Program-made: the position numbers and the translations under genes
In this document: piece after piece, positions 12,101 through 23,300 of the stretch
Position numbering within the stretch: position 1 is the stretch's first letter
Layout: the number at the start of each line of letters is the position of its first letter
Assembly: GCA_013350335.1 (NCBI GenBank)
Contig: CM023533.1
Coordinates: 26,580,869-26,644,868, forward strand
Direction of reading: 5' to 3'
DNA length: 64,000 bases
Origin: Chimonanthus salicifolius
Lineage: Eukaryota; Streptophyta; Magnoliopsida; Laurales; Calycanthaceae
The notes under the pieces: model-generated
What the model was told of the DNA's origin: nothing
The model's database searches: none
What the model saw: only the letters and a program-made list of their open reading frames with translations

Positions 12101-13769
12101 AAAGAAATGCCTTCACAGAACTTAGGAAAGCTACTAGTTATGATTATGGAGATGATAAGAAATGTAACTTGGTTTATATGGATATGTTTGATGAATGTAA
12201 AGAGGCTTGCATCAGTGCTCACAAGGCCATGGACAAGGAACTCAAGCTTCTTGAGAACTTGGACAGCACTTGTAGTGGAACCACTGCAGTGACCATCATT
12301 AAACAGGTAAAAGAAAAGTTTAGACATTTTACAGAATTTACAGCAGATATCTTTGAATCATGTTAACATACACCAAACACAGTATCATCATCATCACTAA
12401 AGCTTAGCTATCTACATCGATTGGAGTTGCAATTTCTTTTTCTTTTTTTTTTAGTTAACTACGATTTTATTAGGAAATGATATTAACTTCTAGGCAATGT
12501 TTCGAGCCCTCCTAGGATTCCTGGCACCAGATCCACCACCTACTGCAGTTCCATTCAAATAACCCTTCACTAGTGTAGGCTCATTTCGTTTTAGGTCCGA
12601 AGTTAGACTCCAAATAAAGTATTTTTTATTGTCATTTGACTAAGGCGGATAATAGTTCCTGCAAGCACTAATGATCATGAATAGTAAGTACCAATTTATC
12701 ATAATAGCAGGAAAACTGAAAACAGGTATAATAAAAATAAAATGAATGGTACCTAAAACTCACCACTCTGAAGATGCGAGATTGTGCATGAGATTTCTTT
12801 GCTTCATGGGCAGCTATTCGGAAGAGTTGGGTGAGATCCGCATGCCCGTATGAAGAATCCGCAGAGAGACCTCGAAGCACAGCCATTGTAGAATCAACCT
12901 CACTGCTAAACTCCTTCCGCAGCTATCAAAGATTTATGGAAAATTGTTGATATAAGAAGAGACGACTTGCATAATTACCATTGAACATGTTCTAAGAAAA
13001 TTTAGGACATTAGATGCTACTTAAAATAAAATGACCAGGTAATTATTGCAAAAGCCACCAAATTTCGTCTTACAAAGAAAGACCCATAAAATGAGTTGAG
13101 CAATTAACACAAGCCCCATATCGGGAATGAAGCAAAAGCCACCAAAATTTACATCTACCTAAAGAAAATTCATAAATCTCCAGATGAATGAAGCAAACCC
13201 ACCAAAACTTCGACTGTTTGGGTCAAAAACGTAGAGGGAGTATCTATGCTATCACTAAAAATGGAAAATTCTACAATCTTTGGGTTCTTTTTAAGAGTCC
13301 CATAAAAAAAATTCATAACACAGCTTCGAACATTAAAAATGCCTAAGAACCGCAATTAAACCATCAAAATTTTCATAGTCAAGTGCCCCTCCAATCGGAA
13401 TTGCCGACGAACCGCTCTGAAACCCGTCAATATTATGGAGAAATGACGAAAAAATGGTAAAAAAAAAAACGACGAGAGAGAGAGGGAGGGAGGCATCAGT
13501 GCAATAGATACCAAGCAGGCGGATTGGGCGAGATTGGAAAAGGCAAAACGGTGGAGGGGATTGATGGAGAGCTTGGCATGGACAAATAGGAGAATGGCCT
13601 GCTTAATGGAATCCAAGCGGGTGATGGGTCGGCCTTTGGGTCCGGAGACCTTCATCTCCACCTGCGATTCCTTGTCCACATCTATGCAGAATAATATGTC
13701 TTCGTTGTACAAACGGCATGGCTGCAACGAATACCTTGAAGATGAATGCTCACTCCCTCTTCTCTCCAT
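9159..13769 (-). CDS. BABAM1: BRISC and BRCA1-A complex member 1 (BABAM1/MERIT40) homologue, three exons, 258 aa
   Basis: Exons are 13769-13512, 12922-12764 and 9518-9159 (minus strand). All introns are phase 0 with GT-AG ends. The product has a von Willebrand A-like fold: ILFCIDVD near residues 25-32, a helix SIKQAILLFVHAKL (54-67), HRFAF (73-77), a central TMAVLRGL segment, then ILIYCRSS (140-147), LDVVYLHDKP and the C-terminal LLSHPQQRC. These positions match the order of blocks in animal MERIT40 (DVVYIHN, LLAHPLQRPCQ). In animals the protein scaffolds the BRCC36 deubiquitinase in the BRISC and BRCA1-A complexes, which cleave K63-linked ubiquitin; I infer a similar DNA-damage or ubiquitin role here. 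Intron 2 is 3,245 bp and holds a LINE and a copied PP2C exon. The start ATG at 13769 is followed by a CT-rich leader and a divergent gene. Confidence 0.88.
9961..10072. repeat. 56-bp tandem duplication
   Basis: Two copies, 9961-10016 and 10017-10072, start GCCATTCTACTACTGAATG and differ only near the end (gagattattg against gagatcactg). A partial third piece (ggaaataggagatcagtgtt) lies at about 10092. It sits in BABAM1 intron 2. Confidence 0.9.
10151..11605 (-). mobile_element. 5'-truncated, decayed LINE (L1-like) in BABAM1 intron 2
   Basis: On the minus strand, three frame-shifted blocks read as the C-terminal part of a plant L1-type ORF2. First is WSISFRKFLREFEEEL (11605-11315). Second is a zinc-knuckle-like CPLCWEKDETVDHLL with SWAIWKE (11197-10973). 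Third is an RNase H segment, FNVDGAVRGKPGPAGIGG, followed by SNKVELRAIRRAL and LIVEGDFTNAISWD (10948 to about 10500). The 3' end near 10151-10190 resembles LINE 3' tails. Stops and frameshifts make it inactive. The endonuclease and reverse transcriptase are missing. Confidence 0.8.
11849..12487. repeat. Inverted repeat made of PP2C intron 2 sequence, enclosing a PP2C exon 2 copy
   Basis: The left arm 11849-12030 matches PP2C intron 2 at about 3296-3486 in the same orientation. The right arm 12316-12487 is the inverted equivalent. The two arms share changes that the PP2C locus lacks (cctaataaaatc, actgtgtttgg, aaatgtctaaact), so they are closer to each other than to the source. The 285-bp loop holds the exon copy. 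In RNA the arms would form a stem of about 170 bp. It lies in intron 2 of the BABAM1 homologue. Confidence 0.88.
12044..12306 (+). pseudogene. Copied PP2C exon 2 fragment
   Basis: Plus-strand copy of PP2C exon 2 (source 3816-3499, minus), beginning at GRIVSKLV and ending at TIIKQ with the donor GTAAAAG still present. The 5' part of the exon, including the catalytic GVFDGHG, is missing. The breakpoint falls at a short shared word, ATGG. In the region compared, about 8 of 77 residues differ from the functional exon, and the frame is still open, so the copy is fairly recent. There is no start, no other PP2C exon and no metal site, so it cannot encode a phosphatase. It is antisense to BABAM1 transcription. 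Confidence 0.9.
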
Positions 13770-14558
13770 CTCTCTTATCTACTCTCTCTCTCTCTCTCCG
13801 GAGCAAGTCTCAATAGCGGAGGTCAGTCTGAGAAATAGGGAATTTGTGGAGCAGAGTTGGGAAATGACTCCACTTATTTATTTATTAAACAAATAATCTT
13901 CTGAGTCCATAAAAAACATTATAACTTTGAAAAATATAAAAAATTAAAATACATGAAAACAAACTGAAAATACAATTTTGATATTTTTATAATAAAATAC
14001 ATTAAATTTATTATTTATTCATTTATTATCATTCAAATATTGGAAAAAATTAATTTCATAAAACACTTCCGTTCTAACATTCACAAAACTTAAATCCACT
14101 CTTTAAATTCTAAACTATAAAACAATTTTAATATCAAATACTGAATTATTGATGCCATTAATAAATTGAATTGTTGATAAAAAAATTATTAGAATATTTA
14201 CTTTGAACATGTAAGAGGTGGTCTAGAAAGATCGTCACGGCAGCATATATTTGCCGTGTGAACCCTTCTTTAGCTTTTAGGCAGACTGCAATACAATCAG
14301 AACCATTCATATTTTTGTGGGGCCCATTTCATCCAAAGTAACCGTAGCGTCATCGAATCACCATGACTAGTGACTACTGACTACGCAACTTCGTAACTCT
14401 AGGTACGCCACGAACATCCGTTCTTACCCGTGGCACCACTTCACTAAGCGGCGCATTTTAGCACCTAGCGATTCCAGCCAGGATAGGAGACTATAAAATA
14501 GGGATTCACCAGTATGCCACTTCTTTCACCATCCAGCTGCTTCTGAAGTTGCTGAGAG
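13770..14558. promoter_or_regulatory. Divergent promoter region between BABAM1 and the PITH gene
   Basis: The two start codons are 789 bases apart and point away from each other. A TATA element (TATAAAAT) is at 14492-14499, about 60 bases before the PITH ATG. Near the BABAM1 start there is a CT tract (13782-13798) in its 5' leader and no clear TATA box. The centre (13880-14200) is very AT-rich. Shared regulation is possible but only inferred. Confidence 0.6.
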
Positions 14559-17310
14559 ATGTCTTGCTTACACGATCACAGCTGCGAAGAGCATGATTGC
14601 GCCTCCGATTGGTCTCTTTACAAACACATTGATCTCTCTAAGGTCTCATCTCATCTCTTCCTGCCTTTTACCCAATACCCACATCGTTTATTCTGCTTTT
14701 TTTGCCTCACTAAGATAGCATCTTAGAAGGTTATATGCCATCAGTCAATATATTCATTTTATTTATTTATTTTTATTTCTAAAGTTATTGTGAATCCCAG
14801 TACATTTTGCAAATTGGCTATTTTTTACTTAATTTCTGTGTCGTTTGTTTCTGGAGAATTACGTCATTTTTTCGGTATTTTTCCCTTTTAGTTGCATTTC
14901 TATAACACGAAAGATACAATAAGGGGAAATATGAGCATATTTTACTTTGTTTTATGGGAATTTAGAAGGATATCGGGAGACTGTTATTCTAATTCGTGGA
15001 GTGACAGATAATATGATTTTTCTATTTGTTGACTGGAAGATTAGAACCCCATATACATGGGACAAATCATAAATGGCTTTGATGTTGATTTTGTTTTTCC
15101 TAGTATGGTGATCTGGTTCGATAAAATTAATTGAGAATAGTGTTGTGTTGTGTTTTTTTTTTTAAGAACAAGGTATCCAGCGTCTCACCCACTAATCCGT
15201 GGGTCATGCGTAAAATGTTTAACATTATAATTTGCTTTCTTATTGGTGTGTAAGTTTACTCTGCAAATTTCATCTATTCATTGGAATTTTGGGCATAAGG
15301 ACCAAAAGGAGGGTTGGTGCCTTGCCTCTTTTTCTTTTCTTTTTTATTTTGGAAAGTAACAATAAAATTACAACTGAATGTAAATTCCAGTACAGCAGTT
15401 ATATACTGAAATACAAAGAGGAAAAAATGTAAATACAGGGAAAAATAATGAAGGAATTTCACCTGTTACTGGTAATGAATCCTCATCCACAACCAGGATA
15501 AATGGCTAAAATTGCTGCCATGATATAATGTTATGGTTTTGTAATTTGTTTTTTGAATAATGCTAAAGCTTAAAAACTGATTGTACCCAACTTTAATTGG
15601 AGGTTTGTAAATTTAAGTATTTTAACATTATTTAAGATTCACTTTATTCAGATCTTTTTCTTGCTTTCTGGAATTTTTTGACACTGCTTTTACCAAGTTG
15701 CTTCGACTTGTCTTAACTCAACTGAGTGGCATGCTACTCAGTAGGATCTACTGGTTTTGGTGGTGAGTGAATTGAAACCAGGATGTAATTTGTTTATTCG
15801 ACATCATGGGATTGTTACTAGCTATTCGCAATGACACTTTGAAGGGATGGATGCAAATTGTCAATATGCATTGGACAAAAAGGGTTTTCATTTAAGTAAT
15901 ATTTATTCATTTCATTAAAGCAATTAAGACTCGTATCATTGTTTGTTTCATCTCAACTCAGTCCCTACCATGTGCCACCGCCTGAAAAATAAGACTAATA
16001 TTATTTCGTTCCAACTCAGTCTTCCCATATTGTCTCTTCCCAACTCAGCCCATCCTGTGTTAAATATTTCCAGGTTTGCTGCGGAAAAACCGGATACACA
16101 GCCATGCTAACAGCACTGTTAAGAGTGCCGTTAGCAACAGTCATGAGTCTCAGCATGACACGGCTTCATTTGCAGTGGGAGGATTACTCTACTGCAGTGG
16201 CAGTAGAGGAATCCGGATTCTGGATAATCTACCTTTAGAAAAGTCCAATTTGTTCCATGTCACAGGCTTTGGTGTACTGGTTTATATTGATTATTTTGCT
16301 GATATTTCTTTGTTTGTTTTCTGATGATTAATTTGGTGCACAGAAGCGAAAGGGTTTTATGTTAATGATGACCATGGTTTAGTTCAATGAAAAAATTGTT
16401 TCATTTGATTTTTCTTCACTTATCTACTGCATTTTTCTTTCTTACAAATGATAGATTTTAGTGCAGGATTTCATGCTAAAATTAGCATTACACCTTCTGG
16501 AGGTTATATTTTTTTGAAAGGATGCTTCAAGTTCTTTTATCATGATATCCTTTTCTTAATAGTAAATGGTTTTCTTGCTACAATGTTGAGCACTTACTCC
16601 TCTCCTTTTCTTTTTATTTGAAGGTTTCAGCCTTAAATGAGTCTGCTACAGGAAGTGTGAAGTCTGTTTTTAAAGCATGGGACCAACGTTTAAATTCTTC
16701 AGAGGTACCGTGTGATGGTCTTACTTCTAATATCATTTGCAGAAGGATGACATTTTACTGTATGTATTCATATTTTATTGGTGAAGTGAGCTCAGAAACA
16801 TTGCAACTACTTTACCCTGCTCCAGCCCAGCAGGTGGAGCATTGCATCAAAGTGTTTCACATATTTTTGAAAATAGGTTGATAATGTGAATCACTGTCAT
16901 GAGGTTTTTGGATAAATGTTTGCAGATTATGGTAACGTTATCAAGGAAAGTTAAGTTTAATCTAAAGGATAGAGTTAGAAATTAACGCAGTAGGGATAGC
17001 TTAAAGATAGCTCCGATAGACGACAAATTGAGAGGAACTCATTTGAGGTGGTTAGGTCATGTTATAGAAGACGAAACACGGCCCCAGTACGTAGAGTTGA
17101 GAAGCTACGGATCGAAGGTGATTGGCGATATGGTAGGAGAGGCTGACCTTTGAAAACATAAAGGGAAGGGATAAAAAATGACATGTTAGGCTATAAGGTG
17201 ATTGGCGATATGGTTTATGATAGGGTCAATTGGAGAAGAACTCGTAAACTGACCTCATAGATGGGATGTTGGCTTATGATGATGATGATATGAAGGAATG
17301 ATAAGCGAGT

Positions 17311-17347
<37 letters not shown>

Positions 17348-20300
17348 TGAAGATGATTTTATGCTTATACTGCAGATTACCTTTATCTTTAATGTAATTG
17401 AGGATGGTTATCATTTGCCCTTTTCTGTCTGAGCTACGTGATAATTCCATATCTTCTTTTAGTGTATTGGTTGGGAGATGCTTATTTAGGAATTCATTGA
17501 ATTGATTTGTTCTTTAATGTTGCAGGTACTGTGTGATGTTTCTTTTTATGTGCAGTGTTTTTCCCCAAAATCCAACATATGCTTCTGCAAAAATGAAATA
17601 AGTTCATTTAGTTTTTCATAGAACAGTTTTTTGTATTTCCTGCTTTTCTTTTTCCTTATTTATTTATTTACTATTATCTTTTGAGCATCTTCTGAACATC
17701 CACATCATAACAGGGATTCTTGGAAAGTAATGAAGGCGATCCTGAATTACTTGTTTTCATCCCGTAAGTTACTAAACTGCTCCTTTGTGGTTTTACATAT
17801 CGAAGTAGAAAGCTAACTAGATACCTTTAATGTCCTCAATTTTTCTCAAGTGCTCATCCACATGTAAAATGAGTCTTTGACTGCTTGGGTGGTTATATGT
17901 TTTGTGATGATGTGCATATGTGTAAACATTGTTTTCACCATTGTCAAAATATAGTTCGTTGGGACGTTTATCAGTAAGAGATCATGTTGTTGCTGCTGCT
18001 GCTGCTGTTGTCATTGTTTTCTTTAGATATTTATGATATTTTTGAGGAAGATAGTGGGAAGTAACAAATAAAAAAAATAACAACCAAATTTACAAATGTT
18101 TTTGGAAATCGCTAGGTGAACTCCAACTAGTTATTCTTTCAAAATAATAAAAAATTAAAATGCCATTGCTGTGCAAATGTGGATTGGAACCCTTTAGGGA
18201 GTTTGGATAAGATGAAGTAAGTTTTGATGTTCATGGGTGGGTCTCCAATGATATAAAACCATTGCTAAAAGTCAACCGGCCCCTTATGCATTGAAAGGGC
18301 TTGTTACCCTTTTAACTTCCAAAAACAGTAAACTGAAAATTTCTTCAAAATTGTGGTACCTAGCTTCTGTGCCCAAATTGGTGCCTCAATTTCTGTGGCC
18401 CTTTCCACCACGTCAATTTGGGTGATGGGTTGATTGAGATCAAACATCAATGAGCATGTGCAAGACAAGAGATTGGTTGGCTGAGCAAAGTCCCTACTAG
18501 CTCTCTCTCTTGCCTGCCCCCACAACTCCCAACTCCATATGGTTCATTTTTAAGCATTTTGTCAACAATTCCGGGATTGTGATGCAATATTTTTAATTGA
18601 TACTGTTTGGAGCAAGCTGAAGGATATGCCCTTAGCATGAATTTCACTACTCACTTCTCTATCTTCTCTATTCCTTTAAGTGGGGGAACTGCTTACATGC
18701 TAGATTTTGTGGATGGTTATTTCCACGGTTGTGATGTGGTATATGGCTGGAATGCAGTAATAAATGCTTGTGGAATGGTGAGAGGTTTGTTGAGTATATC
18801 ATTAAGGGCATGCACCTTACTCTGCATTCTTCAGCAGGTTAATTACTATCTCAGAGATTTTCCAACTTCAGATTTTGTGAAAAACTGGACTGATATCATT
18901 GAGTGCAGAAAGGGGTTGAGGCTGTGACCCACCAATGGAAGCAACCTCTTGCAGGACGAATGAAACTTTAACATTGATGGTTGCTCTTTGAGAATGGTTG
19001 TGTTTTGAGTGAGTCAGGGTCAGTAGGGATGGGTGGTAATGGGTCTTCTTGGGGACCCTAGAGCCGTGCTTGACACTGGTAGAGTGGAGCTGATTCTGGA
19101 GCCATTCCCGTGGGGCTGATAGAATCCCTCAAAACATTACTACTACTACTACTACTGCTACAACACAAATCTGAGACCCAGCCAACTACTGCTGCTGCTA
19201 CTGCTACTACACAAATCTGAGCCCCAACCAAGGATACTATTACTACTACAGAGAAAATCTGAGCCCCAACCAAGGATACTACTACTACTACAGTAAAAGC
19301 CAGACCCAACCTAGGAGGGATTTGTAGGGAGATCATACCAAACCGAGAAAAGAAGGTACTTAAAAGCACAGTAAAAGCCAGCTCTGGAAATATAACTCAT
19401 AGAAGAGAGACATTGCTATGATAGGGATGACAAAATTCCTTGGAATTGAATTTCTAAACAACATGAAAAGCTATCTGCTACCATTGCCCACAGGATGATA
19501 TTGACCTTTATTCTTTGAATTGCTAACTCTTTGGATAATGCTTTGTTCTTGAACATTCAGGTTGCAGTCAAGCAAAATATACCAAGATATTGCCAAAGGT
19601 AATGATCTGAACCCCATGCATCAATGAAAGCATAGAAATGAGAAGGAAAACCCAGAGACTAGAAGAAAAAAAAAGGGAGAGGAAGAAGGACCAAATGGGC
19701 ATCACGAAAGGGCAATCAATGAATAAGTGATCAATCAATTCTTCTCTCCTCTAGCATTGGTGATGCAAATTGGGGACGGAAAAATGCATAGCCTTAAGAT
19801 CAAGTAAGTGTGAGGATTTTGTTTAAGAAGGCTACACAACAAATCCTTTAACCTTTGAAGGAGCACGAGACTTCCAAATAGCTTTGAAGGGAACCCTGAG
19901 GGCAAAGAGGGCTTAGTTAGTGAGTAATGTACCTACTTGAAAAGATCCCACTGGATTCCTTACTCCATACTCTCCTATCCACATATCCTTCTTGAGGAAT
20001 TGAATCATTAGTTAGTGAGAGTAGTTCTGATTGTGTAATTTCATGGTCTTGAGATTTCTTCTTGAGATAAATTCCAAGCTATATTACCCCAAGGGAGTCT
20101 ACACATCCTTGATAAGCATGATCTTTTGAGAAGACATGGAATGAAATCTATTGAAAGTATTTTTTTAGGGTTGCTCTCCCACCTATGTGTCCTCTCAAAA
20201 ATAAACCTTGAACCCGTCTCCAACCATCAATTTCATTCCATCCCTATTCCCTATTAACTTTTCCCACACCATGATTTACAGAACCCAACTTAGATTTGTT

Positions 20301-23300
20301 GTCTCAGATTTGGGGAAGATTTGGTTTGTATCTTGAGTAGAGCTGTGAAAAACTGTTCTCCTCCATGGTGGTGAGTGAATATTTTCAAATAGATTTTTCA
20401 TTGTATTGGGCACCAAGTGGGGTTCTTTAGTTCTGTTATAGTGTGTAAATGGGGATACAACTGCTTTGGTTAGAAAGGGAGTTGAGGGATGCTTTCTTTT
20501 AGTGGGTGACCGTAAGGAGTGTCTATGTAATCATGTGTGCTTGTTGAGATACTGTTCTTCCTATTGTACTTTATGTATGCCCTTTTCCAGGTTTGCTTTT
20601 GTCTTAATAAAATTATTACCATTACTTAGAAAAATGCAATATCTTTCATATAATGGATAATGGAATATTGAGAACAATAGAAGAACTGGCAAGCCATTTC
20701 TTTCATGCCTTCTAGATTTGGAAGCAACACCTTGAAACAACTTCACATAAATGGAATAAATGGTTTTGATGCTGATGATAACCTGGGAAAAAACTCAAAG
20801 CAGTTTGCGATATTGCATCTTTATGTCCATTCACACTTTCCCTTTTGAAATTTTTTACTTCTAATTGTTAATACACAAAAGCATTTATGTGCAAATATTC
20901 TAATACATTTTTTACTTCTTCCATGGCAGGTTTACATGTGACGTTAAAATAAAGAGTATTTCAATTGTTGGTGGTGCTGGAGGGACAAGTCCTTCAAAAA
21001 TGAGAGCGTATGTTTATTTTTGCCATGATGTCTCTTGTTTGCAATGAGGTTACTGTTCATTAATCATTAGTGGCAATATATGAACAAATGATTTACATTT
21101 CGAGACAGTTTATCATTTCTGCAACTACTTCTTCATCTGTTGGTTGTATTCTATCAATCTATTGCATTATGACAATCCCTTTGTACAATTAACTACTATA
21201 ATCAAAGTAGTCAATGCAACTGAGACCCCTGATCGTGGAGGGCACCTAAGCAATTATTATGTAAACAGAGCATCAGCCATTCAACCATCAAAAGCTATCA
21301 CTCTGGTTATACACCATTTACGCGAAGTACTGAACAAAGCATTGCAGCAGTTTGAAGCCCAGTTTCTTAGGTCAAATGTCTTCAGTTAAATACAAATCTA
21401 AGCATCACAATTCATTTGAAGCCCAGTGTCTTAGGTCAAATGTCTTCAGTTAAATACAAATCTAAGCATCACAATTCATTCTTGTCCCATTGTTAGGTAT
21501 CTATTTCAATGTCAAGTGTTCAATAAAAGCTTACGTGACTAGGTTGTAGACCTAAGGGTGCATCCTGGGCAAGCTAGCAAGCCCTCAGTCAATTCAGGAT
21601 AGGGATGGGCCTAATTATTTGAAGTTCGGGTCCTAAAAATAAATAAGGGCCATACAAGCAAGTGGTTTTCAAGCCCTCAATTTAATTCTAAATGAATTAC
21701 GACAATTAGTCTATAACATTAAAGTAGTTGTTTATTGTTTGTTGCACACAAGGTTTTGATAGGATTTATCATGTGAATCAAAACTCTTTCTATCATATAA
21801 ATCATCATCATAGCCACTAGTTCCATCACATCTATCACTTTAATTGAGTTTCAAAGTTATTATTTCACTTCAAAATGACTCATCATATATAAATTAAAAC
21901 AAATAAAATTCAAAATTAAAATAACCTATGTGTTTTAATTTCTACCATTCAAAACAATGAAATCAATTTCTCGAAATAGTATAGTAAGGTTTGATGAGAG
22001 TGGAAAGATACATTGTTAGGGTTGGGAAGTGGAGAGTGCTGAGAGAATTTATAAATGTAGTATTAAGCTTAAGATGAGTGGGCATGATTTAATGATGTGT
22101 AGAGATTTAGTTTTTTAATATATAATATATAATATCAAATTATCAATATATGTTAGATGTTTTAACTGGAGTATGCGTCTAAATCTGGCTTCTAGATTAG
22201 GTGCCCTAAGAATGCTTGGTTCACTCAAGCCCGATCTGAATTTACATTGGGCCCTAACTTTTGAGCCTAAATTGGGTTGGGACCTAATCCAAGTAGACCT
22301 GGGTTCCAGTTTTTTTTTTGGGTTGGGCCAGGTTGGCATGGGTTGGGCTTGATCCAAAGTCGCATCCTATGAGGTAAACTATGGATCTAATGGATGACAT
22401 TGCCTTTCTAACATTAACCATCATGTGAGATATTGGATCTAGCATCATGTTAGAAAAGATCAGAATAGGTTGTTTGTAGAAAGGCGAAGAAGATTATAAA
22501 AAATTCACTTGTCGAAAAAAGAGAGAAAAGAAATGTTTCATGACTAAATGTAGAGATGTGGTCAAGTGTAAATTCAATTTATTAAGAAACTAAATGGAGC
22601 CATCCTTTTGCATGTGATTTTGGAGATTCGAGGGAAGAGATGAGAGTGAAGGTCTATGGTGAAACATCAAGCATAGAGTATGGAGTTGAAGATGGTCAAG
22701 TTGTCTTATTTTGGACTGATCTATGGATTGGTGATTAGTTTGGAGTTGAAGATGGTCAAGTTGTCTTATTTTGGACTGATCTATGGATTGGTGATTAGTT
22801 TGGAGTTGAAGATGGTCAAGTTGTCTTATTTTGGACTGATCTATGGATTCGTGATTTTCCTCTTTCTGCAGCATTTCCCTCTATTTTCAACGTAGCCAAA
22901 TATAGACACTCTAGGGCAGCATATTATATTTTAGGTGTTGGCTCTCGTGTGATTTGAACTCTTGTTTTGGCACAACTTGAAAGATGATGAATATAGCCAA
23001 CTTCTTCAATTCCTCAACCTCCTTAAGACCTATTGTCTTACCTCATTTGAATTAGAGAACATATTTGGATGCTTGATAGACGGGGTTTCTTCTCATTGAA
23101 ATCTTTCATCATGGTTTTAGCTTCCACTAGTGTGGCTTCATGCATCTCTAAATCATTCCAGAAGATTTTGTCCCTTTTGCATATTCAAGCGTATGAAATG
23201 CATGTCTAAATAAGATTTCTTTCTATTATCTTTCCAAAAAAAAAAACGGATTCTTTCTATTGACTACTTGCATCATTGCACTCACATTTTGGTGAATGCC

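Noticed and set aside
15150..15215. Possible antisense SINE piece (ccactaatccgtgggtc)
   Set aside because: Too short, and it lacks both promoter boxes.
16076..16324. 82-codon plus-strand frame in PITH intron 1
   Set aside because: Not bounded by usable splice sites in the PITH frame and resembles nothing known; PITH exons are continuous without it.
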